Below, one piece after another: positions 17,165 to 27,138 of a stretch of 64,000 bases of DNA. The DNA is from Limnobacter sp. 130 (GTDB taxonomy: Bacteria; Pseudomonadota; Gammaproteobacteria; Burkholderiales; Burkholderiaceae_B): assembly GCF_902506325.1 (NCBI RefSeq), contig NZ_LR732328.1:1423071-1487070 (forward strand), written 5' to 3'. The notes beneath the pieces are model-generated. The model saw nothing but the letters and a program-made list of their open reading frames with translations, ran no database searches and was not told the origin of the DNA. A program made the translations under genes and the position numbers. Each line of letters starts with the position of its first letter. The first letter of the stretch is position 1.

Positions 17165-18604
17165 TCAAGAACTCAACTTGGCTTTCAAAATCTCATTCAC
17201 CTGCGCCGGGTTGGCCTTTCCACGCGCGGCGCGCATGATCTGCCCAACCAAGAAGTTAAACGAGGCTTCTTTGCCTGCCTTGTACTCGGCCACAGGGCCG
17301 GGATGCGCAGCCAACACATCGTCAATCATTTTCTCGACAGCGCCTGAGTCGGAAATCTGCTCCAAACCTTCACCTTTGATACACGCATCCACGTCAGCGT
17401 ACTTGCCTTCCCACAGGGCAGCAAACACCACTTTCGCAGTTTTGTTGTTCAGGGTTCCGTCTACCACGCGCTTCACCAAAGCAGCCATCAGGGCTGGCTC
17501 AATGGGTGATTCAGCAGGCGTTTTGTCTTCCCGATTCAGGTTGGCCGAAAACTCACCCAGCAACCAGTTGGCCAAGGGCTTTGCTTTGTCATTGCCTGCA
17601 ACGGCCAAGGCCGCTTCAAAGTAATTGGTCATGGCCCGGCTGCCAGTGACGGTAACCGCATCGTATTCACTCAAACCCAAATCAGCGGTGTAACGCGCCT
17701 GTTTCTGGCCTGGCAATTCAGGCATTTCAGCGCGAACCTGCTCAACCCACTCCTGGGAAATCATCAATGGAGGCAAATCAGGATCGGGGAAGTAACGGTA
17801 GTCTTCCGAATCTTCCTTGCTGCGCATGGAACGGGTTTCGTTGCGATCTGGGTCGTAAAGTCGCGTTTCTTGCTTGATAACGCCGCCATCTTCGATGATT
17901 TCGATTTGACGCTGCGCTTCGAACAAAATGGCTGCCTGCAAGAACTTGAAACTGTTCAGGTTTTTGATTTCACAACGCGTACCCAGCTTGGTTTCGCCTT
18001 TGGGGCGAACCGACACGTTGGCGTCGCAGCGGAAGCTGCCTTCCTGCATATTGCCGTCGCAAATGCCCAGCCATGTAACCAGCGTGTGCAAAGTTTTTGC
18101 GTAGGCCACCGCTTCTTCGGCCGAGCGCATGTCGGGTTCGGTCACAATTTCGAGCAGCGGCGTACCGGCACGATTCAGGTCGATACCCGACTGACCTGCA
18201 AAGTCTTCATGCAGGCTTTTGCCTGCGTCTTCTTCCAAATGGGCGCGCACCAGGCGCACGGTTTTCATTTGATCGCCCAGCAAAAAGCTGACTGTTCCGC
18301 CCTGCACCACAGGAATTTCAAACTGGCTGATTTGATAGCCTTTGGGCAAGTCGGGATAGAAATAGTTTTTACGCGCAAATATGGAGTGCTCGGCCACTTT
18401 GGCGCCCACGGCCAAACCAAACTGAATGGCACGCTGCACGGCGGCCTTGTTCATGACTGGCAAAACGCCAGGCAAAGCCAAATCCACGGCACAGGCCTGT
18501 GCATTGGGCTCAGCACCAAAAGCGGTGCTGGCACCCGAGAAAATTTTTGATTCTGTTGTGAGCTGGGTGTGGGTTTCAAGACCCACCACAATTTCCCATT
18601 GCAT
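17165..18604 (-). CDS. gatB: Asp-tRNA(Asn)/Glu-tRNA(Gln) amidotransferase subunit GatB
   Basis: Kinase and tRNA-binding subunit of GatCAB, which amidates mischarged Glu-tRNA(Gln) and Asp-tRNA(Asn). The N-terminus [12 protein letters not shown] is typical, followed by the family segments GVLPVMN and [13 protein letters not shown]. The tail domain ends [18 protein letters not shown] chose ATG 18604 (479 aa), with AAGGGA about 8 nt upstream. It lies 14 bp after gatA in a gatC-gatA-gatB operon. Confidence 0.96.
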   Translation of the reverse strand: MQWEIVVGLETHTQLTTESKIFSGASTAFGAEPNAQACAVDLALPGVLPVMNKAAVQRAIQFGLAVGAKVAEHSIFARKNYFYPDLPKGYQISQFEIPVVQGGTVSFLLGDQMKTVRLVRAHLEEDAGKSLHEDFAGQSGIDLNRAGTPLLEIVTEPDMRSAEEAVAYAKTLHTLVTWLGICDGNMQEGSFRCDANVSVRPKGETKLGTRCEIKNLNSFKFLQAAILFEAQRQIEIIEDGGVIKQETRLYDPDRNETRSMRSKEDSEDYRYFPDPDLPPLMISQEWVEQVRAEMPELPGQKQARYTADLGLSEYDAVTVTGSRAMTNYFEAALAVAGNDKAKPLANWLLGEFSANLNREDKTPAESPIEPALMAALVKRVVDGTLNNKTAKVVFAALWEGKYADVDACIKGEGLEQISDSGAVEKMIDDVLAAHPGPVAEYKAGKEASFNFLVGQIMRAARGKANPAQVNEILKAKLSS

Positions 18605-18618
18605 GGTGCGATCCCTTT

Positions 18619-20103
18619 TTAAGACGGTGTACGAAGGTGCCAATCGGTAGCAAGCTGATAATGATCAGCCAGTGCCAGCAATTCCCCTTCCTTGAAATAA
18701 TTGCCAATCAGCTGCATGCCCACTGGGCGGTTTTTGTCGCCAAAGCCCACGGGCACACTCATGCCGGGCAAACCAGCCAGGCTGGTGCTCAGCGTGTAAA
18801 TGTCGGCCAGGTACATTTGAACCGGGTCAGCCGACTTCTCGCCCAAATTCCAGGCCACTGTGGGGCTGACCGGGCCAGCGATGAAATCACACTGCTGAAA
18901 GGCCGCCTGGAAGTCTTGCGCAATCAGGCGGCGAATTTTCTGGGCCTGCAAATAATACGCGTCGTAATAACCATGCGAAAGCACATAGGCACCCACCATG
19001 ATGCGACGCTGTACTTCAAGGCCAAAACCTTCGCTGCGCGAATTCTCGTACATGGATTTCAAATCGGTGTAATCGGCCGCGCGGTGACCATAACGCACAC
19101 CATCAAAACGCGACAGGTTGGAGCTGGCTTCGGCCGGGGCGATTACGTAGTACGCAGGAATGGACAATTCAGTGCGCGGCAGGCTGATGTTCACCAGCAT
19201 GGCGCCCATGGCTTCAAGCTGTTTCAGTGCAGCATCAATTGGCGCGCGTACATCGGCGGCCAAACCCTCGCCAAAAAATTCAGCGGGAAGGCCCACACGC
19301 ACACCAGCCAGCGGTTTTGCGACATCGCCGTTTCTCAAGGCCTTGCCAAAACCGGCCGTGAAATCCTCTTGATCAACTGGACGCTGCACGCTGGTGCTGT
19401 CTTTCGCATCGAAGCCCACCATGGCATTGAGTACCAAAGCACAATCGCGAGCACTGTGGGCCATGGGGCCAGCCTGGTCCAGACTGCTTGCGTAGGCGAT
19501 CATGCCATAGCGGCTGCAACTGCCATAGGTGGGCTTGATGCCGGTGATGCCGCACAACGAGGCAGGTTGGCGAATAGAACCACCCGTGTCGGTGCCGGTT
19601 GTAAATGGCACCACACCAGCAGCCACGGCCACCGCCGAACCACCCGAGGAGCCACCGGGCACAGCCAGCGAGTCCCAAGGGTTCAAACACGGACCGTAGG
19701 CGCTTTTTTCGTTGGACGAACCCATTGCAAATTCATCGCAGTTCAATTTGCCAATGCTGACGGTTCCAGCAGCATTCAAGCGCGACACCACCTCGGCATC
19801 AAAGGGGCTTTGGTAACCTGCCAGCATTTTCGAGCCAGCCGTGCTGGTCCAGCCCTGTGTAACAAAAATGTCTTTGTGCGCAGTCGGAATACCCAGTAGC
19901 GCACCTTTTTCACCGGAAGCCAAACGCAAATCGGCAGCTTTGGCTTGTTCAAGGGTGAGGTCATCGCGAATGTCAACGAATGCGTTCAGACTGGATTGCT
20001 GACCCGCTTCGCGCAGGGCGTCGTGGGCCAGCTCAGTCGCGCTGGCTTTTTTCTCGTCCAGCAGGGTGCGCAGCGCGGAAATACTTTGAAGTTTGGAAGA
20101 CAT
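18619..20103 (-). CDS. gatA: Asp-tRNA(Asn)/Glu-tRNA(Gln) amidotransferase subunit GatA
   Basis: Amidase-signature subunit that releases ammonia from glutamine for GatB. The Ser-cisSer-Lys triad is visible: Lys in PTAHKDIFV, Ser in [11 protein letters not shown], and Ser in the Gly/Ser-rich [14 protein letters not shown]. Length 494 aa is normal. I use ATG 20103 (MSSKLQSIS); a GTG four codons upstream (20115) is possible and neither has a strong Shine-Dalgarno. It is 63 bp downstream of gatC. Confidence 0.95.
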   Translation of the reverse strand: MSSKLQSISALRTLLDEKKASATELAHDALREAGQQSSLNAFVDIRDDLTLEQAKAADLRLASGEKGALLGIPTAHKDIFVTQGWTSTAGSKMLAGYQSPFDAEVVSRLNAAGTVSIGKLNCDEFAMGSSNEKSAYGPCLNPWDSLAVPGGSSGGSAVAVAAGVVPFTTGTDTGGSIRQPASLCGITGIKPTYGSCSRYGMIAYASSLDQAGPMAHSARDCALVLNAMVGFDAKDSTSVQRPVDQEDFTAGFGKALRNGDVAKPLAGVRVGLPAEFFGEGLAADVRAPIDAALKQLEAMGAMLVNISLPRTELSIPAYYVIAPAEASSNLSRFDGVRYGHRAADYTDLKSMYENSRSEGFGLEVQRRIMVGAYVLSHGYYDAYYLQAQKIRRLIAQDFQAAFQQCDFIAGPVSPTVAWNLGEKSADPVQMYLADIYTLSTSLAGLPGMSVPVGFGDKNRPVGMQLIGNYFKEGELLALADHYQLATDWHLRTPS

Positions 20104-20166
20104 GCTTAAAACCACATTCCAATGTCAGATTTGCAAAATTAGGAGGTAAAACTTTTCAATGAACAA

Positions 20167-20466
20167 TTATTCGATCACTTTGGGCACCAAAAACAAGCCT
20201 TTCTCGGCTGCTGGCGCGTTGGCCATGTTGGCAGTGCGGTTGTCTGCTTCTGTCACCAGGTCTTCGCGCAAGCGAAGCGCGATCGGCTGAATCAGCGAGA
20301 TGGGATGCGCGAGCGGCTCAACACCTTCAGTGTTTTCACTGCTCAAGCGATCGGCCAATTGCATGATGTTGTTCAATTGTTGCTCAAGGGCCTGGGCTTG
20401 CTCGGGAGCCACTTTCAAGCGCGACAAGGCCGCAATTTTTGCAATTTGTCCGGAATCAAGGGACAT
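20167..20466 (-). CDS. gatC: Asp-tRNA(Asn)/Glu-tRNA(Gln) amidotransferase subunit GatC
   Basis: Small subunit (99 aa) that wraps around and stabilises GatA and GatB. The N-terminal helices (IAKIAALSRLKVAPEQ) and C-terminal segment with LREDLVTEADNR are family-typical. ATG 20466 is chosen because GGAG lies 8 nt upstream and the product has the usual length. First gene of the gat operon, divergent from mreB across 233 bp. Confidence 0.94.
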   Translation of the reverse strand: MSLDSGQIAKIAALSRLKVAPEQAQALEQQLNNIMQLADRLSSENTEGVEPLAHPISLIQPIALRLREDLVTEADNRTANMANAPAAEKGLFLVPKVIE

Positions 20467-20586
20467 AAATTTTCTCCGCCGACCAGCAGGCCTGAGCATC
20501 GCTTCTAAATGATGCAAAAGCCGCTTGGTGAAAGTCTGTGTTGATCAAAGTCTGCTTATTTTATAGGTTATCATCGGTAGTTATGC

Positions 20587-20599
20587 CACTTGACAAGTG
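20587..20599. promoter_or_regulatory. Palindrome in the gatC-mreB divergent region
   Basis: CACTTG-A-CAAGTG is a perfect 6-bp inverted repeat around one central base. It overlaps a TTGACA hexamer at 20590-20595, but no good -10 element lies 16-18 bp downstream on the plus strand. It is a candidate operator for the divergent gat and mre transcripts; the binding protein is unknown. Confidence 0.35.
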
Positions 20600-20690
20600 A
20601 AGTCCCATAAATAGTGGCGAACCGGACAACTTCTAGACAACTTTGAGCTTCGCGGGCTTGGCAGCTCTCCAACTACACGACACAGGTTAG

Positions 20691-21743
<1,053 letters not shown>

Positions 21744-21808
21744 ATAGAGTACAAGCGGTTCGAACTCCGGCTTCTAACCCAGCCTGGCCTTGAACCGGCG
21801 ACAAGCCT

Positions 21809-22711
21809 ATGGAGTACACACCACCACCGTTGTTCAAACAAGGCCCATCCGCACGCGTGCGGCTGGCCTTTTTTGTCGCGCTCTCGGTGGGCCTGTTGTT
21901 TCTCGATTCGCGCTTTGCTGCCATGGAAGTGGTGCGCAAAGCGGTGGGCACCGTACTTTATCCATTGCAAAAAATTGCAAGCCTGCCCATTGAGTGGAGC
22001 CAGGCTGGTATTGATTATGTGTCAACGCTCGACACGCTTCAATCCGAAAACAGAACCTTGATTCTCGAGCAACTTCAAGACAAACAAAGACTGCACGAAC
22101 TGGAAACCCTGCGCCAGGAAAACGAGAAACTGCGCAAACTGATGAATGTGGGCAACACGCTGAAAGTGAAGCGCTCCATACTCAGTGAAATTGTCAGCGA
22201 TGCACGCGATCCATTTTCCCGAAAAATCATCATTGGGAAAGGTCTGATTCAGGGTGTGAAGGAAGGAATGCCTGTCATTGATGAACTGGGCTTGCTGGGG
22301 CAAGTCACCCGCGCATTTCCAAGCCGTGCCGAAGTCAGCCTGATCACGGACAAGGAACAGATCATACCGGTTGAAAACTTGCGCAATGGGATTCGCAGCG
22401 TGGCGTATGGCGGGCTGGACGGCGGTTTACTTGAACTCCGATTCATGGCGGCCAACGCCGACATTGAGAACAACGATTTATTGGTGACCTCCGGGCTGGA
22501 TGGGGTGTATCCCCGAGGCGTTCCGGTGGCACGGGTTATTCGCGTAGAACGCAATTCACGCTATGCCTTTGCCAGTATTTTCTGTGAACCCATCGCCGGT
22601 GTAGAACGCCACCGTTTTGTACTGGTACTGGACACATTCAGGGAAAAACCACCTGCCTTGCCCACGGCACCTCCCCCTGCGACCAACACAGAGGCTGGCA
22701 ATGGCAATTAA
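21809..22711 (+). CDS. mreC: Rod shape-determining protein MreC
   Basis: Inner-membrane scaffold linking MreB to the PBP2-RodA synthase. The N-terminus MEYTPPPLFKQGPSARVR is typical of betaproteobacteria. A transmembrane helix (about 17-38), a periplasmic coiled coil (about 70-115, with QDKQRLHELETLRQENEKL) and the two beta-barrel domains follow. The C-terminus is a Pro-rich tail. Length 300 aa is normal. No clear Shine-Dalgarno. Its 3' end overlaps mreD by 11 bp. Confidence 0.95.
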   Translation: MEYTPPPLFKQGPSARVRLAFFVALSVGLLFLDSRFAAMEVVRKAVGTVLYPLQKIASLPIEWSQAGIDYVSTLDTLQSENRTLILEQLQDKQRLHELETLRQENEKLRKLMNVGNTLKVKRSILSEIVSDARDPFSRKIIIGKGLIQGVKEGMPVIDELGLLGQVTRAFPSRAEVSLITDKEQIIPVENLRNGIRSVAYGGLDGGLLELRFMAANADIENNDLLVTSGLDGVYPRGVPVARVIRVERNSRYAFASIFCEPIAGVERHRFVLVLDTFREKPPALPTAPPPATNTEAGNGN

Positions 22712-23225
22712 CCCGTTTGGCGACTCCGAGATTTTACGGCCAGTGAACCCATGGTTCATCACATTCTCACTGCTGGCTGCAATGCTGTTCAAGTTTATTC
22801 CGATCGACAGAAACTGGATCACGCCCGATTTGTTGGCCTTGGTGTTGGTGTTCTGGAACATTCGTCAACCCCGACGAATTGGCATTGGTGTGGCGTGGTG
22901 TTTTGGTGCCGCAATTGATGTGCATTCTGCCAGCGTGTTTGGTGAACATGCCCTGGCCTACACCCTGCTTTCCTACTTCGCCATCACCATTCACCGGCGG
23001 GTGATGTGGTTCTCGCCAATGATGCAAGCGGCGCATATTTTCCCGTTGCTGTTGGCTGCGCAAGCGATTACCGTGGCCATTCGTGTCATGTTCGGCGGCA
23101 CATTTCCGGGCACCTTGATATTTGCTGAAAGCGCGTTGACCGCTGCATTGTGGCCACTGACTCAATTCTTGCTGCTCGCACCACAGAAGCTTCCGGAAAA
23201 CCGTGACAACGACCGCCCGATATGA
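22701..23225 (+). CDS. mreD: Rod shape-determining protein MreD
   Basis: Integral membrane protein of the elongasome, 174 aa, with about five hydrophobic helices and a conserved early arginine-flanked segment (ILRPVNPWFI). I chose ATG 22701 (MAINPFGDSE): GAGG lies 7 nt upstream and earlier in-frame starts would extend it far into mreC. The stop overlaps mrdA by 4 bp (ATGA). Confidence 0.92.
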   Translation: MAINPFGDSEILRPVNPWFITFSLLAAMLFKFIPIDRNWITPDLLALVLVFWNIRQPRRIGIGVAWCFGAAIDVHSASVFGEHALAYTLLSYFAITIHRRVMWFSPMMQAAHIFPLLLAAQAITVAIRVMFGGTFPGTLIFAESALTAALWPLTQFLLLAPQKLPENRDNDRPI

Positions 23226-25144
23226 CCGAGTTTAACCACCCAGAACAAGCCATCAAACAGTTCCGGTTCCGGCTGTTTCTGGCTGGCCTCTTTGTGGTGT
23301 TGCTGTTTCTGGTGCTGGTGGCGCGCCTGCTTTGGCTTCAAGTGATCAGCTATGACAAATACCAATCCAAAGCCGAGGACAACCGAATCACCATTGTGCC
23401 GCTGGTGCCCAACCGCGGGCTGATTCTTGACCGCAACGGCGTGGTGCTGGCGAACAATTATTCAGCCTACACACTTGAAATCACCCCATCCAAAATCGAC
23501 AACTTGAACGAGATGATTGATGAACTCGGCAAGATTGTTGAAATCTCCGCCCTGGATCGCAGACGATTCAAGAAACTGCGTGCTGAATCGAAACGATTTG
23601 AATCCATTCCGATTCGTACCCGCCTGACGGACGAAGAAGTGGCCCGGTTTGCGGTGCAAAGCTTCCGTTTTCCCGGCGTGGAAATTCGCGCTCGCCTTTT
23701 TAGACAATACCCATATGGCTCATATGCGGCGCACTTGCTGGGTTACATTGGTCGAATTTCGGCACGGGATCAAGACCGCATTGAAGAACTCGACCAAACA
23801 AACAACTACCGGGGCACGGCCTACATCGGCAAAGACGGTCTGGAAAAACGTTATGAAACGCAATTACACGGACGAACCGGCTTTGAAGAGGTAGAAACCT
23901 CGGCGGGTGGCCGAGCCGTTCGGGTGCTTTCACGCTCGCCCGCAGTGCCGGGTGAAAACCTGATGCTATCGATCGATATCCGCTTGCAAGAAGCCGCGGA
24001 GAAGGCATTGCAAGGCAAACGGGGGGCGCTGGTTGCCATCGATCCGCGCAATGGCGATATTCTGGCCATGGTAAGCGCCCCCAGTTTTGACCCCAATCTG
24101 TTTGTAGAAGGCATTGACTCTGAGAACTGGAAGCTACTGAATGAAAGCATCGATCGGCCTTTGTTAAACCGGCCATTGACAGGCACTTATCCGCCCGGCT
24201 CCACCTTCAAGCCCTTCATGGCGCTGGCCGCCCTGGAGCGCGGCTTTCGCACGGCATCCAGCACACTGCGCGACCCCGGTTACTTTGACTTCGGCTCGCG
24301 CCGATTCATGGATGACAAAATTGGCGGCCACGGTATGGTGGACATGTACAAATCAATTGCCGAGTCATGCAATACCTATTACTACATGCTGGGCAGTGAA
24401 ATGGGTATCGACATCATTTCAGAATTCATGGGCCGCTTTGGTTTTGGTTCACGCACTGGTATTGATCTGGACGGAGAACGAACCGGTGTGTTGCCCTCAC
24501 GGGAATGGAAAGTAGCTGCTTTTAAAAAAGCCGAGGCTCAACGCTGGTACTCGGGCGAAACCATTTCGGTGGCCATTGGCCAAGGCTACAACAACTACAC
24601 ACCGCTGCAATTGGCGCACGCCACAGCAGTGTTGGCCAGCGGCGGAATGAACGCAACACCCCGACTGGTGCGGGCTTTCCAAAACCCGGTGAGTGGACAA
24701 GTCACTGAAAAACCACTGGAAGCTTTTAAGCAACTCAACTTGCAACAACGGCATGTCGATACAGTCAAACTGGGCATGCGCGGCGCAGTGCTTGAAGGCA
24801 CGGCACGGGGTGTTTTCAAGGACGTAAAATATGAAGTGGCGGGCAAAACAGGGACTGCGCAGGTGTTTGGACTGAAACAGGGCGAAACTTACAAAGACCG
24901 TGCCGCCTCGGCCGAACGCCTACGCGACCACGGCTGGTTTATTGCGTTTTCACCCATGGAACAACCCCGAATTGCCTTGGCTGCCATTGTTGAGAACGGC
25001 GGGTTTGGCAGTCAGTCTGCGGCCCCTGCGATCAAACAGGTACTCGATACTTTTTGGCGAATTGACGCGGAGAACGATCCCTCAATTGCTTTGCCAGCGC
25101 CCCAAGCTCCTGAACAGGCTGCAAACCCGGAGGCCTTGCCGTGA
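23222..25144 (+). CDS. mrdA: Penicillin-binding protein 2 (peptidoglycan transpeptidase)
   Basis: Class B PBP that crosslinks peptidoglycan during cell elongation with RodA. One N-terminal transmembrane helix (about 17-40), a PBP dimerisation/pedestal domain (about 60-230), and a transpeptidase domain with STFK (nucleophile Ser327), SCN and KTGTAQ. The 640-aa length is usual. The C-terminal tail is Ala/Pro-rich. Overlaps mreD by 4 bp and rodA by 4 bp. Confidence 0.97.
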   Translation: MTEFNHPEQAIKQFRFRLFLAGLFVVLLFLVLVARLLWLQVISYDKYQSKAEDNRITIVPLVPNRGLILDRNGVVLANNYSAYTLEITPSKIDNLNEMIDELGKIVEISALDRRRFKKLRAESKRFESIPIRTRLTDEEVARFAVQSFRFPGVEIRARLFRQYPYGSYAAHLLGYIGRISARDQDRIEELDQTNNYRGTAYIGKDGLEKRYETQLHGRTGFEEVETSAGGRAVRVLSRSPAVPGENLMLSIDIRLQEAAEKALQGKRGALVAIDPRNGDILAMVSAPSFDPNLFVEGIDSENWKLLNESIDRPLLNRPLTGTYPPGSTFKPFMALAALERGFRTASSTLRDPGYFDFGSRRFMDDKIGGHGMVDMYKSIAESCNTYYYMLGSEMGIDIISEFMGRFGFGSRTGIDLDGERTGVLPSREWKVAAFKKAEAQRWYSGETISVAIGQGYNNYTPLQLAHATAVLASGGMNATPRLVRAFQNPVSGQVTEKPLEAFKQLNLQQRHVDTVKLGMRGAVLEGTARGVFKDVKYEVAGKTGTAQVFGLKQGETYKDRAASAERLRDHGWFIAFSPMEQPRIALAAIVENGGFGSQSAAPAIKQVLDTFWRIDAENDPSIALPAPQAPEQAANPEALP

Positions 25145-26265
25145 ACCGAACCCGCGCCATTCAACGCGAACCGATTTGGCCGCGCATCAAACCATTCCTG
25201 ACGGTATTTGACCCGGTGCTCAGCACCATTTTGCTGTCGCTGGTGGTGTTTGCGCTGATTACCCAATACAGTGCCGCTTTCGATTTCGAGGGCAGATTCA
25301 TCGACCACTCCCGCAATCTTCTGATTGCATTCATGGTGATGTGGATCACTGCAAATTTGAAACCGCAGTTTTTGATGCGCATTGCCGTGCCGCTGTATGT
25401 GGTGGGGGTCATTTTGCTGATTGCCGTTGAACTGTTTGGCGACATCTCCAAAGGCGCGCAGCGTTGGCTTAACCTGGGTTTTATTCGAATTCAACCGTCA
25501 GAAATCATGAAAATTTCCATGCCGCTGATGTTGGCGTGGTTCTTTCAGCAGCGAGAAAACGTCTCTGGGTGGCGAGAATTCGCAGTGGCCTCGATTATTT
25601 TGGCCATCCCGGGCGTTTTGATTCTGAAACAGCCCGACTTGGGTACGGCGCTGCTGGTGTTGGGCTCGGGCTTCTTTGTCATTTTCTTCGCGGGCTTGTC
25701 CTGGAAAGTGCTGGCTTGGCTGACTGGTTTATTCTTGGCAAGCCTGCCCGTGTTCTGGACGCTGATGCACGATTACCAGCGTCAACGGGTACTTACCTTG
25801 CTCGACCCCACCCAAGATCCGCTTGGAAAAGGATTTCACATTATTCAGTCCACGGTGGCCGTGGGTTCGGGTGGGTTTACCGGCAAAGGATTCTTGCAAG
25901 GCACGCAAACCCACCTGGAATTTATTCCGGAACGCACCACTGACTTCATTTTCGCGGTGCTGGCAGAGGAGTTCGGCTTGTTGGGCTGCCTGGTGCTGTT
26001 GACACTTTATACCTGCCTGATTGTGCGGGGACTGGTGATTGCTGGCAACGCGCCCACGTTGTTCTCACGCCTGATGGCGGGATCCATGGCCCTGATTTTC
26101 TTCACCTATGCATTTGTGAACATTGGCATGGTCAGCGGTATTTTGCCGGTGGTGGGTGTGCCGCTGCCCTTGATGAGCTACGGCGGAACCGCCATGGTGA
26201 CCTTGGGCATGGGTGCAGGTATTTTGATGAGCATTCAAAATACCAAAAAACTGATTCAAACCTGA
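25141..26265 (+). CDS. rodA: Rod shape-determining protein RodA (SEDS glycosyltransferase)
   Basis: SEDS-family peptidoglycan polymerase partnered with PBP2. About ten transmembrane helices; the family segments GAQRWLNLGFIRIQPSE, LKQPDLGTALL and the C-terminal GVPLPLMSYGGTAM are clear. Length 374 aa. Start overlaps the mrdA stop (GTGA). It is followed after 10 bp by the NUDIX gene, which may share the transcript. Confidence 0.97.
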   Translation: MNRTRAIQREPIWPRIKPFLTVFDPVLSTILLSLVVFALITQYSAAFDFEGRFIDHSRNLLIAFMVMWITANLKPQFLMRIAVPLYVVGVILLIAVELFGDISKGAQRWLNLGFIRIQPSEIMKISMPLMLAWFFQQRENVSGWREFAVASIILAIPGVLILKQPDLGTALLVLGSGFFVIFFAGLSWKVLAWLTGLFLASLPVFWTLMHDYQRQRVLTLLDPTQDPLGKGFHIIQSTVAVGSGGFTGKGFLQGTQTHLEFIPERTTDFIFAVLAEEFGLLGCLVLLTLYTCLIVRGLVIAGNAPTLFSRLMAGSMALIFFTYAFVNIGMVSGILPVVGVPLPLMSYGGTAMVTLGMGAGILMSIQNTKKLIQT

Positions 26266-26275
26266 AGGCCTTGTC

Positions 26276-27121
26276 ATGATTCAAGCCAGCAAAGCCTGGT
26301 TGCAAAACGCACTACCCGGAAAGTTTCAGCCCTTCACAGCGCGCTGGCGCGACGAGAACAGCGCCCCTGCCCAGCAATTCATTCCATGGATATTGAATGG
26401 CGAACACCTGGGTTTTTTGGACACCCAACACCAGACCACCTTTGACAAAGTGTTTCATGCTGCAGACCTTGCATGCACAAGCACCGCCCTTGGGATGAAT
26501 TGCACAAGCACTGTCGGGCCACAGCTTCTTAGCGCGAAATTGGCCAGTGCAGGCAATATGCTCAAAGCCCTGGGCCTGGTACCAGGTTGGCGCAACGAAG
26601 AACAACTGCTACTGAGCCTACAAGGGCAGGTGCTGGCCACCGCCGAGCGGGCCTTGTTCAAGACACTGGGTTTGCGCAGCCGCGCGGTGCATGTTCATGT
26701 TGAAAACCACAACGGCTGCGTGTGGACAGGTGTGCGTTCGCTCACCAAACATGAAAACCCAGGAATGCTGGACAACCTGGCCGCTGGCGGTATTGCCAGT
26801 GCCGAAAGCATTGAGCGCACCCTGTGGCGTGAACTTGATGAAGAGGCGGGGCTGAATTCAGACGATTTTGCCTGGATCAAACCTTTGGCCCCGCATGAAC
26901 TGGTGTTAAGCCGCCCCTTGCTGTATGGTGGCTGGCATCACGAAACAGTCATTTTGTTTCATGGCCAGTTAAAGCCGGGTCGTCGCCCCGAAAACCGCGA
27001 TGGCGAGGTAAGCGCCTTCCAGTTAATGTCGCCCAATGCCTGCGTCGAAGCAATCAATGCCTGGCAATTCACACCCGATGCAGCCCTGTGCTGCGCGCTG
27101 GCGCTGAATGCCACCAAATAA
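26276..27121 (+). CDS. NUDIX hydrolase with DUF4743 N-terminal domain
   Basis: 281-aa protein. The N-terminal half resembles DUF4743, the domain that precedes NUDIX in thiamine-pyrophosphokinase-like Tnr3 proteins. The C-terminal half has an exact Nudix box Gx5Ex7REUxEExGU, read as GGIASAE...RELDEEAGL. A nucleotide or cofactor pyrophosphohydrolase activity is likely; substrate unknown, with oxidised thiamine diphosphates reported for related eukaryotic enzymes. It lies 10 bp after rodA and 17 bp before the ABC-F gene, inside what looks like one long plus-strand transcript. Confidence 0.85.
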   Translation: MIQASKAWLQNALPGKFQPFTARWRDENSAPAQQFIPWILNGEHLGFLDTQHQTTFDKVFHAADLACTSTALGMNCTSTVGPQLLSAKLASAGNMLKALGLVPGWRNEEQLLLSLQGQVLATAERALFKTLGLRSRAVHVHVENHNGCVWTGVRSLTKHENPGMLDNLAAGGIASAESIERTLWRELDEEAGLNSDDFAWIKPLAPHELVLSRPLLYGGWHHETVILFHGQLKPGRRPENRDGEVSAFQLMSPNACVEAINAWQFTPDAALCCALALNATK

Positions 27122-27138
27122 ATACGAAAGGAACAAAC

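Noticed and set aside
20590-20595. TTGACA as the mreB -35 box
   Set aside because: No acceptable -10 hexamer at 16-18 bp; TAAATA is only 12 bp away. Kept as part of a palindrome.
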